From contig JBBROA010000043.1 of assembly GCA_038229875.1 (NCBI GenBank), positions 1 through 29,495 of the forward strand: a stretch of DNA of 29,495 bases, given 5' to 3'. Both the position numbers and the translations under genes were made by a program. This stretch comes from JALYUA01 sp038229875. Lineage in GTDB: Bacteria; Acidobacteriota; Thermoanaerobaculia; UBA5066; Gp7-AA6. A model generated the notes under the pieces. That model was not told the DNA's origin and searched no databases. It saw nothing but the letters and a program-made list of their open reading frames with translations. The stretch's first letter is position 1; each line of letters opens with the position of its first letter. Of the stretch, positions 7,420 to 14,601 are shown piece after piece.

Positions 7420-9213
7420 GTGAAGATCGCTCTCTTCCTGGCAGGCGTCGCCGCAACGTGGCTTTCGGCGGCGGGGCAGGCCGACACCCTCGCGGACCAA
7501 CCCTCCGGCCTCACGGGGGCCTTGAACGCTGCGGCCGCCGAATACTCGCAATACCTGCAGCGGGAAAGCATCGCGCTCCAGATCCGACTGGGCCTCCCCG
7601 TGGACGCTCTCCCGGACCTGTCGGTCGAGAAGGCGGAGCGTGACGCCGCCTTCGGACGCTCCCTCCTCTCGAAGCTAGCCGCCGTCCGCGGGGCCGACCT
7701 CTCGCACGAGGAGGAGATCTCGCTCGAGATGCTGCGCCGCGAAGGCCGGTCGCTCGCGGACGGTCCCTCGCGATACTGGCTGACGTTCCCGGCGACCCCA
7801 TACACCTTTCAGTTCCTGGGGGCGCACACGGCGTTCTCGTCCCACCCGTTCCGGAATCGCGAAGACGCGGATCACTACGAAAAGCTGCTGTCGAAGTACC
7901 CGGCATTTCTCGATGCGCTGCAGGCGAAGCTGAAGGAGCAGTCCCGTCGCGGGATCGTCATGCCGAAGCCCGAGATCCCGCTGGTCGCGGGCAACTTCGC
8001 GCCGGCGGCGCGGGAAAAGGGCGACAATCTCTTTTTCGTTGCCCCCGAGCGTCTCGCCGCGCTTCCCGCCGCCGACCGCGACGCGTTCTCCGAACGGATC
8101 GCCGGGCGCATCGATCGGGAGATCCGCCCGGCCGTGCGGCGCCTGACCGAATACTTAAACGGCGAGTACGCGGCGAAGGCGCCGGACGCGGTCGGCCTCG
8201 CCCAGTACCCGGGAGGAGCGGAGGTGTACCGCGCCGCGGTGCGCCGGTCGACCACGCTGGACGTCCCTCCCGAGGAGATCCATCGGATCGGGGTCGAGGC
8301 GATGGGCCAGTTGAACGCGCGGCTCGACGCGATCCGGAAAGAGGTCCGCTTCGAAGGCACCCTGGCGGAGTTCCGCCAGTCGTTGAAGAAGGACCGCCGC
8401 TTCTACGCGAAGACGCCGGACGAAGTCGGGGAGCGGCTGATGGCGGCGCAGAACCGGATCCTGAAAAAGCTTCCCGAGTTTTTCGGCCGCACGCCGAAGG
8501 CGCCGTTCGGCGTGAAGCGACTGGAGCCTCAGCTCGAGCCCTCGATGACCTTCGGCTATTACCAGGTGCCGACGCCGCAGGACTCGAAGGGCTACTACAA
8601 GTACAACGGCACGCACCTCGAGGACCGGAGCCTGATCGGCGCGGGCTCTCTGATCTCCCACGAGCTCATGCCGGGGCATCACATGCAGATCAGTCTCCAG
8701 CAGGAAAACGCCGATCTTCCGCAATGGCGGCGCGAATCCGCGATCTCCTACACCGCGTTCATCGAGGGCTGGGGCGAGTACTCGTCGCACCTCGCGGGAG
8801 AGATGGGGATGTACGAGGACCCCTACGATCTCGCCGGGCGCCTCCTGTTCGACGCGTTTCTGACCTCGCGGCTGGTCGTCGACACCGGAATGAATCTGCT
8901 CGGATGGCCGCGCGAGAAGGCGATGCAGTACATGCGGGACAACACCATTCAGTCGGAGACTGAGATAGCGACCGAGACGCTCCGGTATTCGTGCGACCTG
9001 CCCTCGCAGGCGCTCGCGTACAAGATGGGTATGCGCAAGTTCGTGGAGCTGCGTGAGAAGGCGCGGTCGGAGCTCGGGCCGGCCTTCGACATGCGCCGGT
9101 ACCACGACATGCTGCTCTCGAGCGGCGCGGTTCCGCTCGATCTCGCCGAGCGCAAGGTCGCGTGGTTCATCGCGGCGGAAAAGGGCGGCGCTGCCTCGCG
9201 TCCCGCCCGGTGA
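7420..9213 (+). CDS. Secreted DUF885 metallopeptidase-like protein
   Basis: 597 residues, full length for DUF885. A short signal peptide (1-21) is predicted. The zinc-site motif is HELMPGHH (414-421), an HExxxGHH form, followed by FIEGWGEY (448-454), whose Glu is the likely third ligand. DUF885 proteins are predicted zinc peptidases; the substrate is not known. The GTG start at 7420 is preceded by GAGGA at 7411-7415, rather close. The gene follows the flavoprotein by 54 bp, and its 3' end overlaps the convergent SnoaL-like gene by 47 bp. A second, more distant DUF885-type protein is encoded at 11687-13093. Confidence 0.9.
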   Translation: MKIALFLAGVAATWLSAAGQADTLADQPSGLTGALNAAAAEYSQYLQRESIALQIRLGLPVDALPDLSVEKAERDAAFGRSLLSKLAAVRGADLSHEEEISLEMLRREGRSLADGPSRYWLTFPATPYTFQFLGAHTAFSSHPFRNREDADHYEKLLSKYPAFLDALQAKLKEQSRRGIVMPKPEIPLVAGNFAPAAREKGDNLFFVAPERLAALPAADRDAFSERIAGRIDREIRPAVRRLTEYLNGEYAAKAPDAVGLAQYPGGAEVYRAAVRRSTTLDVPPEEIHRIGVEAMGQLNARLDAIRKEVRFEGTLAEFRQSLKKDRRFYAKTPDEVGERLMAAQNRILKKLPEFFGRTPKAPFGVKRLEPQLEPSMTFGYYQVPTPQDSKGYYKYNGTHLEDRSLIGAGSLISHELMPGHHMQISLQQENADLPQWRRESAISYTAFIEGWGEYSSHLAGEMGMYEDPYDLAGRLLFDAFLTSRLVVDTGMNLLGWPREKAMQYMRDNTIQSETEIATETLRYSCDLPSQALAYKMGMRKFVELREKARSELGPAFDMRRYHDMLLSSGAVPLDLAERKVAWFIAAEKGGAASRPAR

Positions 9214-9607
9214 CCTGGCCCCGCGGCGACACCCCGAGGCGCGCCGCCGCCCGGCGCGAGACTGCGAGGCGGAACCATTCGAACCGCCCGAACAGCCGGC
9301 CCGGGCGCCCGAGCGCCTGGGCCGCCCACCGTCGAAAGTCGAACCGGTCGCGATGGCGGACGATTCTGCCCGCCGAGACTTCGAGCTCCGACAGGATGAC
9401 GTTGACGACCCCTCCGCCTCCGGGGTAAACGTAGCGGGCGGTCCACTCGACGGTCCCGCCGTCCCTGTCCGCCCGCCCGATCGTGTACGCGACCGTGAGC
9501 GTTCTCGCTCCATCCAGAAGGGACCGCCACATCCTGCCCACGTCGGCGCCCTCCAGCCGGAAGACCTCGTCCTCGAAGCGGGCGTCCGGGGCGTAGAGCG
9601 CGGCCAT
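9167..9607 (-). CDS. SnoaL/NTF2-fold protein, start uncertain
   Basis: From the ATG at 9607 this encodes 146 residues, but that start drops the first helix of the NTF2 fold. The same frame upstream reads LSSEETRAVLTAFYDALARRDGEAM, a typical SnoaL N-terminus, back to a CTG at 9679, with no ATG, GTG or TTG available. A non-standard CTG start, or a start lost by mutation, should be considered. The core (YAPDARFEDEVFRLEG, then VEWTARYVYPGGG, then GRIVRHRDRFDFRRW) is a clear SnoaL-like domain. Ligand and role are unknown. The C-terminal ~30 residues are Arg-rich and lie opposite the DUF885 3' end. Confidence 0.75.
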   Translation of the reverse strand: MAALYAPDARFEDEVFRLEGADVGRMWRSLLDGARTLTVAYTIGRADRDGGTVEWTARYVYPGGGGVVNVILSELEVSAGRIVRHRDRFDFRRWAAQALGRPGRLFGRFEWFRLAVSRRAAARLGVSPRGQVTGRDARQRRPFPPR

Positions 9608-9777
9608 CGCCTCCCCGTCCCGGCGCGCGAGCGCGTCGTAGAAGGCCGTCAGGACCGCGCGGGTTTCTTCGGAGCTCAGGGCTCGGATTATGGGGGATTG
9701 AGGAAGCGCGTCGTGCCGTGCGATCCATCCCGCGGTACGGGATGCAAACAGGAGGCGGCTCTCGTTATGCTCGGAGG

Positions 9778-10836
9778 ATGCGAGTCCTCGTCGTCGGTGG
9801 GACCGGGTTTCTCGGGCCTCCGGTCGTCACGCGGCTGTCCAATCTCGGCCATCAGGTCACCGTGTACCACCGCGGGGAGCACGAGGCGGCGCTGCCTTTC
9901 GGCGTGTGTCACGTCCATGCGCCCGAAGCCGCGATCCCGGTGGTCTCTTTTCCCGACGAGCTGACCGGCCTCGCCTGGGACGTCGTTCTTGCGATGTCGC
10001 CGGTCGGCGAGAGAGACGCCTCGGCCCTGATGAGAACGTTTCGCGGCGTCGCGCGAAGGGTCGTGGCGCTCTCGAGCGGAGACGTGTACCGCGCTTACGG
10101 AATCTTTCGCGGAAGCGAGCGGGGAGAGGCCGACACGCGGGCGCTCGCGGAAGACGCTCCCCTGCGCGAGACGCTGTACTCGTACCGCGGGACTGCCGGC
10201 ACCGGCACCGGTCTTCCGGCGCATCTCTCGGAGTACGAAAAGATCGAGGTCGAGCGAGCCGTCCAGTCGGATCCGGCGATGCCGGGGACCGTTCTGCGGC
10301 TTCCCGCGGTGTACGGACCTGGAGACGCGCAGCACCGTTTCGGCCCGGCGTGGCGCAGGATCGCGGACGGGCGCCCGGCGATCCTCCTCGGGCGCGCGCA
10401 CGGCCTTTTTCGCTGGACGCACGGATACGTGGAGGACGTGGCGCACGCGATCGTCCTCGCGGTCACGACCGAGAGGGCGCGGGGACGCACCTACAACGTC
10501 GGAGAGCCCTCGGCCCCCACGATGGCGGACCGGGTGGAGGCCTTCGGCCGCGCGCTCGGCTGGACGGGCGCGGTGACGCTGGTCGACGAGGCGCGGCTTC
10601 CGCGCGAGCTCGGGCAACCCGGCAACTTCGCGCAACCTCTCGTCTACGACACGACCCGGATCCGGCGAGACCTCGACTGGACGGAGACCACCCCCCCGGA
10701 AGAGGCGTTTGCGAAAACGGCGGAGTGGGAGGCGGCGAAAGCGGATGTGGCCGAGCCGGACTACTTTGTCGAAGACGCCGCGCTGGCGGCTGAGGCGGTC
10801 GCGACGGCCCGGGAAGACCGGGAGACCGGGACGTGA
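9778..10836 (+). CDS. NAD-dependent epimerase/dehydratase-like SDR
   Basis: 352 residues from the ATG at 9778. Rossmann motif GGTGFLG at 7-13, then HRGEH, a strand ending ALSSGDVYRAYG, and RLPAVYGPGD, the general outline of atypical or extended SDRs. The usual catalytic YxxxK is not plain: the corresponding segment reads SEYEKIEVERAV, so catalysis may be altered or the protein may only bind nucleotide. C-terminal LFRWTHGYVEDVAHAI and YNVGEP are typical of the substrate domain. Earlier in-frame ATGs (9718, 9742) would only add a non-conserved tail; AGGAGG at 9750-9755 is too far from 9778, and GGAGG directly abuts it. The stop overlaps the next GTG (GTGA). Confidence 0.85.
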   Translation: MRVLVVGGTGFLGPPVVTRLSNLGHQVTVYHRGEHEAALPFGVCHVHAPEAAIPVVSFPDELTGLAWDVVLAMSPVGERDASALMRTFRGVARRVVALSSGDVYRAYGIFRGSERGEADTRALAEDAPLRETLYSYRGTAGTGTGLPAHLSEYEKIEVERAVQSDPAMPGTVLRLPAVYGPGDAQHRFGPAWRRIADGRPAILLGRAHGLFRWTHGYVEDVAHAIVLAVTTERARGRTYNVGEPSAPTMADRVEAFGRALGWTGAVTLVDEARLPRELGQPGNFAQPLVYDTTRIRRDLDWTETTPPEEAFAKTAEWEAAKADVAEPDYFVEDAALAAEAVATAREDRETGT

Positions 10837-11060
10837 AGGAGGACGATCTCGATCCTCTCTCACCGCTCGAGCCTCCCTCCCCCGACGCTCGCCCGTTTCC
10901 GGACAGCCTGTGCCACACGTGCGCCGCCCCGCCGAAATACATCCGGACGCCGCGATCGGTTTTCATCTTCTGCCCGCTTTTCCGGCGGTACCCCCCGCAG
11001 CCGGTGGTCGTGTGCCCAAAGTACGTCCCACGCGCACCGGTTCCCCTCTCCACTCCGTGA
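10833..11060 (+). CDS. Small four-cysteine protein, possible zinc ribbon
   Basis: 75 residues. The GTG start sits in the stop of the SDR gene (4-bp overlap). The acidic, Pro-rich N-terminus is followed by LCHTCAAPPKYIRTPRS, FIFCP and YPPQPVVVCPKYVPR. One CxxC and two later single Cys could coordinate Zn in a knuckle; the Y-PPQPV-x-C ending resembles small unannotated bacterial proteins with a CHxCAH...C...YPxQPVxxC pattern. Coupling to the SDR suggests co-regulation. Function unknown. Confidence 0.6.
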   Translation: MKEDDLDPLSPLEPPSPDARPFPDSLCHTCAAPPKYIRTPRSVFIFCPLFRRYPPQPVVVCPKYVPRAPVPLSTP

Positions 11061-11171
11061 CGTTCGGGTGCCACCGCACTTGCTGTTTTCAAAAATGCGG
11101 AAGTGCCTCTTCGCCTCTTTGTTCGTGAAGGGGCTTCGCGTTCATTTATCTAAAAGGCGGATCAGAGGTCG

Positions 11172-11467
11172 AAGAAGTTTCCGTTTTTCATTACTGCGGG
11201 AGCGCTCGTATTCAGCGCCGCCGCCGCCAGCGCGCAGAGTTCGTCGATGAGCGCCGATCAGACCTCGAAGACCTCGAAGACCTCGTGGTGAAGGATCACA
11301 AGAAGGATGTCGCGGACTTTAAGAAGGAAGCGAACGGCGGCAAAGACCCGGACGTGAAGTCCTTCGCGAGCAAGACCCTGCCGACGCTCGAGGAGCACCT
11401 CAAGATGGTGCAGGAGATGAACTCGAAGATGGCCGGCAAGACCTCGAAGGCGTCGAGCTCCCGCTAG
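11172..11467 (+). pseudogene. Broken DUF4142 gene
   Basis: Two pieces in different frames. From 11172 one frame gives a good signal peptide (KKFPFFITAGALVFSAAAASAQ), but no start codon precedes it: the codon before is TCG and a TAA lies seven codons upstream. It runs through a TSKTSKTS repeat to a TGA at 11289-11291. From 11285, in another frame, comes VVKDHKKDVADFKKEANG, then DVKSFASKTLPTLEEHLKMVQEM, the C-terminal helices of DUF4142. The middle of the domain (roughly 100 residues) is missing. The simplest reading is an internal deletion with frameshift plus loss of the start. A 60-residue remnant could still be made from the GTG at 11285. Confidence 0.6.
11262..11288 (+). repeat. 9-bp tandem repeat at the DUF4142 break
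   Basis: ACCTCGAAG at 11262-11270 and 11271-11279, then a diverged third unit ACCTCGTGG at 11280-11288. The same 9-mer occurs again near the gene's 3' end (11441-11449). It lies at the frame junction of the broken gene and could have mediated slippage or deletion. Confidence 0.6.
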
Positions 11468-11515
11468 GTCGAGCTCCCGCTAGGTCGAGCTCCCGCTAGA
11501 GCGAGCTCCCGCTAG
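11452..11515 (+). repeat. Four tandem copies of a 16-bp gene end including the stop codon
   Basis: The unit GTCGAGCTCCCGCTAG occurs at 11452-11467, 11468-11483 and 11484-11499, identical each time. A fourth copy at 11500-11515 differs in its first bases (AGCGAG). The first copy encodes the last residues (SSSR) and TAG stop of the DUF4142 remnant. As 16 is not a multiple of 3, the added copies lie in shifting frames. Confidence 0.9.
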
Positions 11516-11528
11516 AAGGTCTCGAGGC

Positions 11529-11557
11529 GGGCGCGTTCAGCGGCGCCCTGTGCTTTT
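11529..11557 (+). terminator. Possible intrinsic terminator
   Basis: GGGCGC (11529-11534) and GCGCCC (11543-11548) form a 6-bp GC stem with an 8-nt loop, followed by TGTGCTTTT. The T-run is short and interrupted, so termination is only plausible. It would serve the DUF4142 remnant. Confidence 0.35.
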
Positions 11558-11661
11558 CGCCCGGAGACGCAGGCGAGTCCTGCGCTCCGGGCATTTCTTT
11601 CTGGTCGGGAAGGGGAACGGCGAGAGAGGAGGTCAAGAGACTACGAGGGCAGATCTCCTCC

Positions 11662-11689
11662 GCGCTGAACGCTCAACCCTGAACGCTCA
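11662..11689 (+). repeat. Heptanucleotide repeat locus B
   Basis: Four consecutive 7-bp units: GCGCTGA, ACGCTCA, ACCCTGA, ACGCTCA. The array ends exactly at 11689, and its last three bases (TCA, 11687-11689) are the TGA stop of the minus-strand DUF885-type lipoprotein. See also loci A and C. Confidence 0.7.
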
Positions 11690-13093
11690 ATGGCTTCCGG
11701 TCTCTGACCTCGGCGTCAGATCCGACGAGTTCGGCACCAGATTCGGCTGTCCCGGCGGGACGACGAGGTCGGAGGGCAGACGGGGGGACGACAGGAGCTT
11801 CGCAAACTCCGACCAACGCTTTGCGGACTCCTTCGCCGTACCGCCGCGGGACTCGATCCAGCGCCGGACGAGGTCCTTGCCCAGGTTGTAGTTGATGACG
11901 TAGCTCCGGTATTGGTCGATGAAACGCACGCGCTGCTCCGCCCTGGGACGGGCCATGAGCGCGTACCGTTCCAGCCAGTCCGCCGCCGCTTTCGCGTCGA
12001 TCTCGCCGTTCAAGTAGCGGCGCGCCGCTTCGTTCCCCGCATAGGAGAGCTGGTCGGCCACGTCTCGAATCTGCGCATACTTTTCCGCCTTCGAGGCGTC
12101 GAGGCCGGCGATCGGGAAGAGCACGTCGCGCTCGAAAGCCGTGCGCTCGGCACCCGGAAACGCCACCTCGATGCCGAAGTTCGCGCTGCCTTCCGCGATC
12201 AGCGACTGGGGAGAAAAGAGGGGATACACGGTGAACTCGACGGCGCCCCGATCCCGCACCTGGGTCTTCTCGAGCAGGACGTTGTAGACGTGATGGCCGG
12301 GATAGCCCTCGTGGCAGGCGAGGTCGACCGCGCGGTCGATGTAGATGGGGAGATCGGTATTCACCTGGATCAGGCTCGCGAAATTTCCCTGGTACCAGTT
12401 GTAGCCGCTCCAGGATTTGCCGGTGACGTACTCGACGCGGAAGCTCTCTCCCTCCGGAAGCGGGATGCGCGCGCGCGTGCGCTCCCGGCCGGCCTGGATC
12501 GCGGCCTGGAACACCGCGTCGAGCTTTTCCTTCGGGACGACGAAGTCGTGCCGGAACGCCTCGTAGCGCTCCCCGAGGGAGCCCGCGCCCGGGAGCAGGC
12601 CCGCGAGTCTTCCGGTCAATTTCCGGAAATGCTCCTCGGTGTTCGTCGGCGCCACCGCGTCGTAGAGCGCCAGGGACTCCTCGTCGAACGAGAACACTTT
12701 TCCTGCGAGCATCGAGGACCGCGCCCTCAAAGCGGAGATCTGCCGGACGAGGAACCGGTGCCGGAGCCGCGGCATCTCCTCCGCCGGCTCGGGGATGCGC
12801 GAGAGCCGGCCGAGGAGCGCGTCGGCCTCGGACTGGATCTCGGGAAGTGGGCGTCGGCCGCGTCCAGCTTCCGCCTTCCATTCGGGCGGGCCGTAATAAG
12901 AGTCCACGTAGTCGGCGTCATGCCGGCCGAGCGCGAGAACGAGCTTCACGTAGGACTCGGCGATTTCCTTCATGTCTTTCATGTCCGTCGTTCCGGAAGC
13001 GCCTCCGGCGCCGCGCGCGGCGGGCGGTCGGGCCGCCGCGCTGCATCCCGTGAGCGCGGCCAGAAGGAAAAGCAGGGAAGCGTGTCGCCGCAT
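11687..13093 (-). CDS. DUF885-type metallopeptidase-like lipoprotein
   Basis: 468 residues. Lipoprotein signal with lipobox LTGC (14-17), so it is probably anchored to a membrane. Zinc-site motif HEGYPGHH at 261-268, again HExxxGHH, and a candidate third ligand E301 in AEGSANFG. Compared with the DUF885 protein at 7420-9213 it is about 130 residues shorter, and the third-ligand motif is EGSANFG rather than EGWGEY, so the two belong to different subfamilies. Peptidase activity is predicted but not shown for the family. GGAGGAAC lies just before the ATG at 13093. The C-terminus is non-conserved, and the stop is formed by the end of a heptad repeat. Confidence 0.87.
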   Translation of the reverse strand: MRRHASLLFLLAALTGCSAAARPPAARGAGGASGTTDMKDMKEIAESYVKLVLALGRHDADYVDSYYGPPEWKAEAGRGRRPLPEIQSEADALLGRLSRIPEPAEEMPRLRHRFLVRQISALRARSSMLAGKVFSFDEESLALYDAVAPTNTEEHFRKLTGRLAGLLPGAGSLGERYEAFRHDFVVPKEKLDAVFQAAIQAGRERTRARIPLPEGESFRVEYVTGKSWSGYNWYQGNFASLIQVNTDLPIYIDRAVDLACHEGYPGHHVYNVLLEKTQVRDRGAVEFTVYPLFSPQSLIAEGSANFGIEVAFPGAERTAFERDVLFPIAGLDASKAEKYAQIRDVADQLSYAGNEAARRYLNGEIDAKAAADWLERYALMARPRAEQRVRFIDQYRSYVINYNLGKDLVRRWIESRGGTAKESAKRWSEFAKLLSSPRLPSDLVVPPGQPNLVPNSSDLTPRSETGSH

Positions 13094-13161
13094 TGAAGTT
13101 CCTCCACAGCGCGGGGATGATAGAACAGCGTCTTACGAAGCCCGACAACCAGGGAGCCCAC

Positions 13162-13587
13162 ATGGGGAAGCAATCGGTCGCGACGCACCATGACGCGGAG
13201 TTGATCCTGAAGCTCTACGACCTGCGGCGCGAGGAGCGAATGCGCGCCGCGCGCGAGTGGTTCCTCCAGAAGTTCAGTCCCAGGTCGATCGACGACGTGC
13301 GCGCGCTCGCCGGAGGAACGCCCGAGAACGCGTCCTACCGGATGGTCACGACCTACTGGGACATGGCGGCTTCGTTCATCTCGCACGGAATCCTCGACGC
13401 CAGTCTCTTCCTGGAATCCGGAGGCGAGATGCTCGTCGTCTGGGCGAAGCTCGAGCACGTGGTTCCGGCGATCCGCGCCGAGACGAATCCCCGGCTGCTG
13501 ATCAACGTCGAGAAGGTCGTCGAGATGTCTCCTTCCGCGCAGGAACGCATGAAGAGCCTCCGCGCGCGGTTCGCGCCGAAGAAATAG
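13162..13587 (+). CDS. Conserved protein of unknown function (DUF4760-like)
   Basis: 141 residues from the ATG at 13162, which has AGGGAG at 13151-13156; an earlier in-frame ATG at 13093 would overlap the divergent gene's start. Mostly helical. The pattern is LILKLYDLRREERMRAAREWFL, NASYRMVTTYWDMAASFISHGILD, LFLESGGEMLVVWAKLEHVVPAIR. It recalls small acidobacterial proteins sometimes put in DUF4760: no signal peptide, no metal site, cytoplasmic. I cannot assign a role. Convergent with the GAPDH gene, 18 bp apart. Confidence 0.75.
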   Translation: MGKQSVATHHDAELILKLYDLRREERMRAAREWFLQKFSPRSIDDVRALAGGTPENASYRMVTTYWDMAASFISHGILDASLFLESGGEMLVVWAKLEHVVPAIRAETNPRLLINVEKVVEMSPSAQERMKSLRARFAPKK

Positions 13588-13605
13588 AGCGGGCGTAAGA
13601 CCGGG

Positions 13606-14601
13606 CTAACTCGCCAGCCGCTCGATCAGGTCCACGACGCGATTCGAGTAGCCCCACTCGTTGTCGTACCACGCGACGGCTTTGATCCAGCCGTCCCCGG
13701 ACGCGACGGTCGAAAGCGAGTCGAAAATCGACGAGTGGGGGTTCCCGATGATGTCGGAGGACACCAGGGGCGCGTCGCTGTATTGAATGATGCGGCGCAT
13801 CGGTCCGGCCGCCGCCTCCGCGACCGCGGCGTTCACTTCCCGGGCTTCCGGCATTTTCGCGACGCGGCACGTGAGATCCACGATCGATCCGTCGGGGACG
13901 GGAACGCGCATCGCCATCCCGTCGAGCTTCCCCTTCAACCGGGGGAGGACCTGACCGACGGCTTTGGCGGCTCCGGTCGTCGTCGGGATGATGTTCTCCG
14001 CGGCGGCGCGGCTCCTTCGTAGGTCCTTGTGCGGGACGTCGGCGAGGCGCTGGTCGTTCGTGTAGGCGTGCACGGTCGTCATGAACGCCTCTTCGATCCC
14101 GAAGCGTTCGTCCAGGATCTTCGCCAGAGGCGCGAGGCAGTTCGTCGTGCACGAGGCGTTCGAGACGATGCGGTGCTCCGGCTTTAAGGTCTCGTCGTTG
14201 ACGCCCATCACGATCGTCGCGTCGATCTCGTCTTTCGCGGGCACGGTCAAGATGACCTTGCGCGCGCCCCCCGCCAGATGCCGCTCGAGCTTCTCCCGGG
14301 TCAGAAGGACGCCCGTCGATTCGACGACCACGTCGACCTGCAGCTCGCCCCAGGGAAGCTTCGCCGGGTCGCGCTCTTCCGTCATCCGGATCCGGCGCCC
14401 GCCGACCGTGATCGAGTCCTTGTCGGCTCGAACGTCCTTCTCGAAGACGCGCATGACCGTGTCGTACTTCAAGAGGTACGCGAGCTGGTCGTTGTCATAG
14501 AGATCGTTGATCGCCGCCACTTCGATGTCCGGGCGGTCGGAGAGGATCCGGAAAACGGAACGCCCGATCCTGCCAAAGCCGTTGATGCCCACGCGGATCA
14601 T
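13606..14601 (-). CDS. gap: Glyceraldehyde-3-phosphate dehydrogenase
   Basis: 331 residues, the normal GAPDH length. NAD-binding GINGFGRIGR (5-14), D33 in INDLYD favouring NAD over NADP, catalytic C151 in SNASCTTNC and H178 in TTVHAYT, and a C-terminal WYDNEWGYS. It converts glyceraldehyde-3-phosphate, NAD and phosphate to 1,3-bisphosphoglycerate in glycolysis or the reverse. Although the frame is open far upstream, the ATG at 14601 is clearly the start: it matches family N-termini, has GGGA before it, and overlaps the stop of the upstream GAPDH paralogue (ATGA). Confidence 0.96.
   Translation of the reverse strand: MIRVGINGFGRIGRSVFRILSDRPDIEVAAINDLYDNDQLAYLLKYDTVMRVFEKDVRADKDSITVGGRRIRMTEERDPAKLPWGELQVDVVVESTGVLLTREKLERHLAGGARKVILTVPAKDEIDATIVMGVNDETLKPEHRIVSNASCTTNCLAPLAKILDERFGIEEAFMTTVHAYTNDQRLADVPHKDLRRSRAAAENIIPTTTGAAKAVGQVLPRLKGKLDGMAMRVPVPDGSIVDLTCRVAKMPEAREVNAAVAEAAAGPMRRIIQYSDAPLVSSDIIGNPHSSIFDSLSTVASGDGWIKAVAWYDNEWGYSNRVVDLIERLAS

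Noticed and set aside
11068..11250. A 60-codon plus-strand frame before the DUF4142 remnant
   Set aside because: Basic, low-complexity product, overlapped by the signal-peptide frame of the broken DUF4142 gene.
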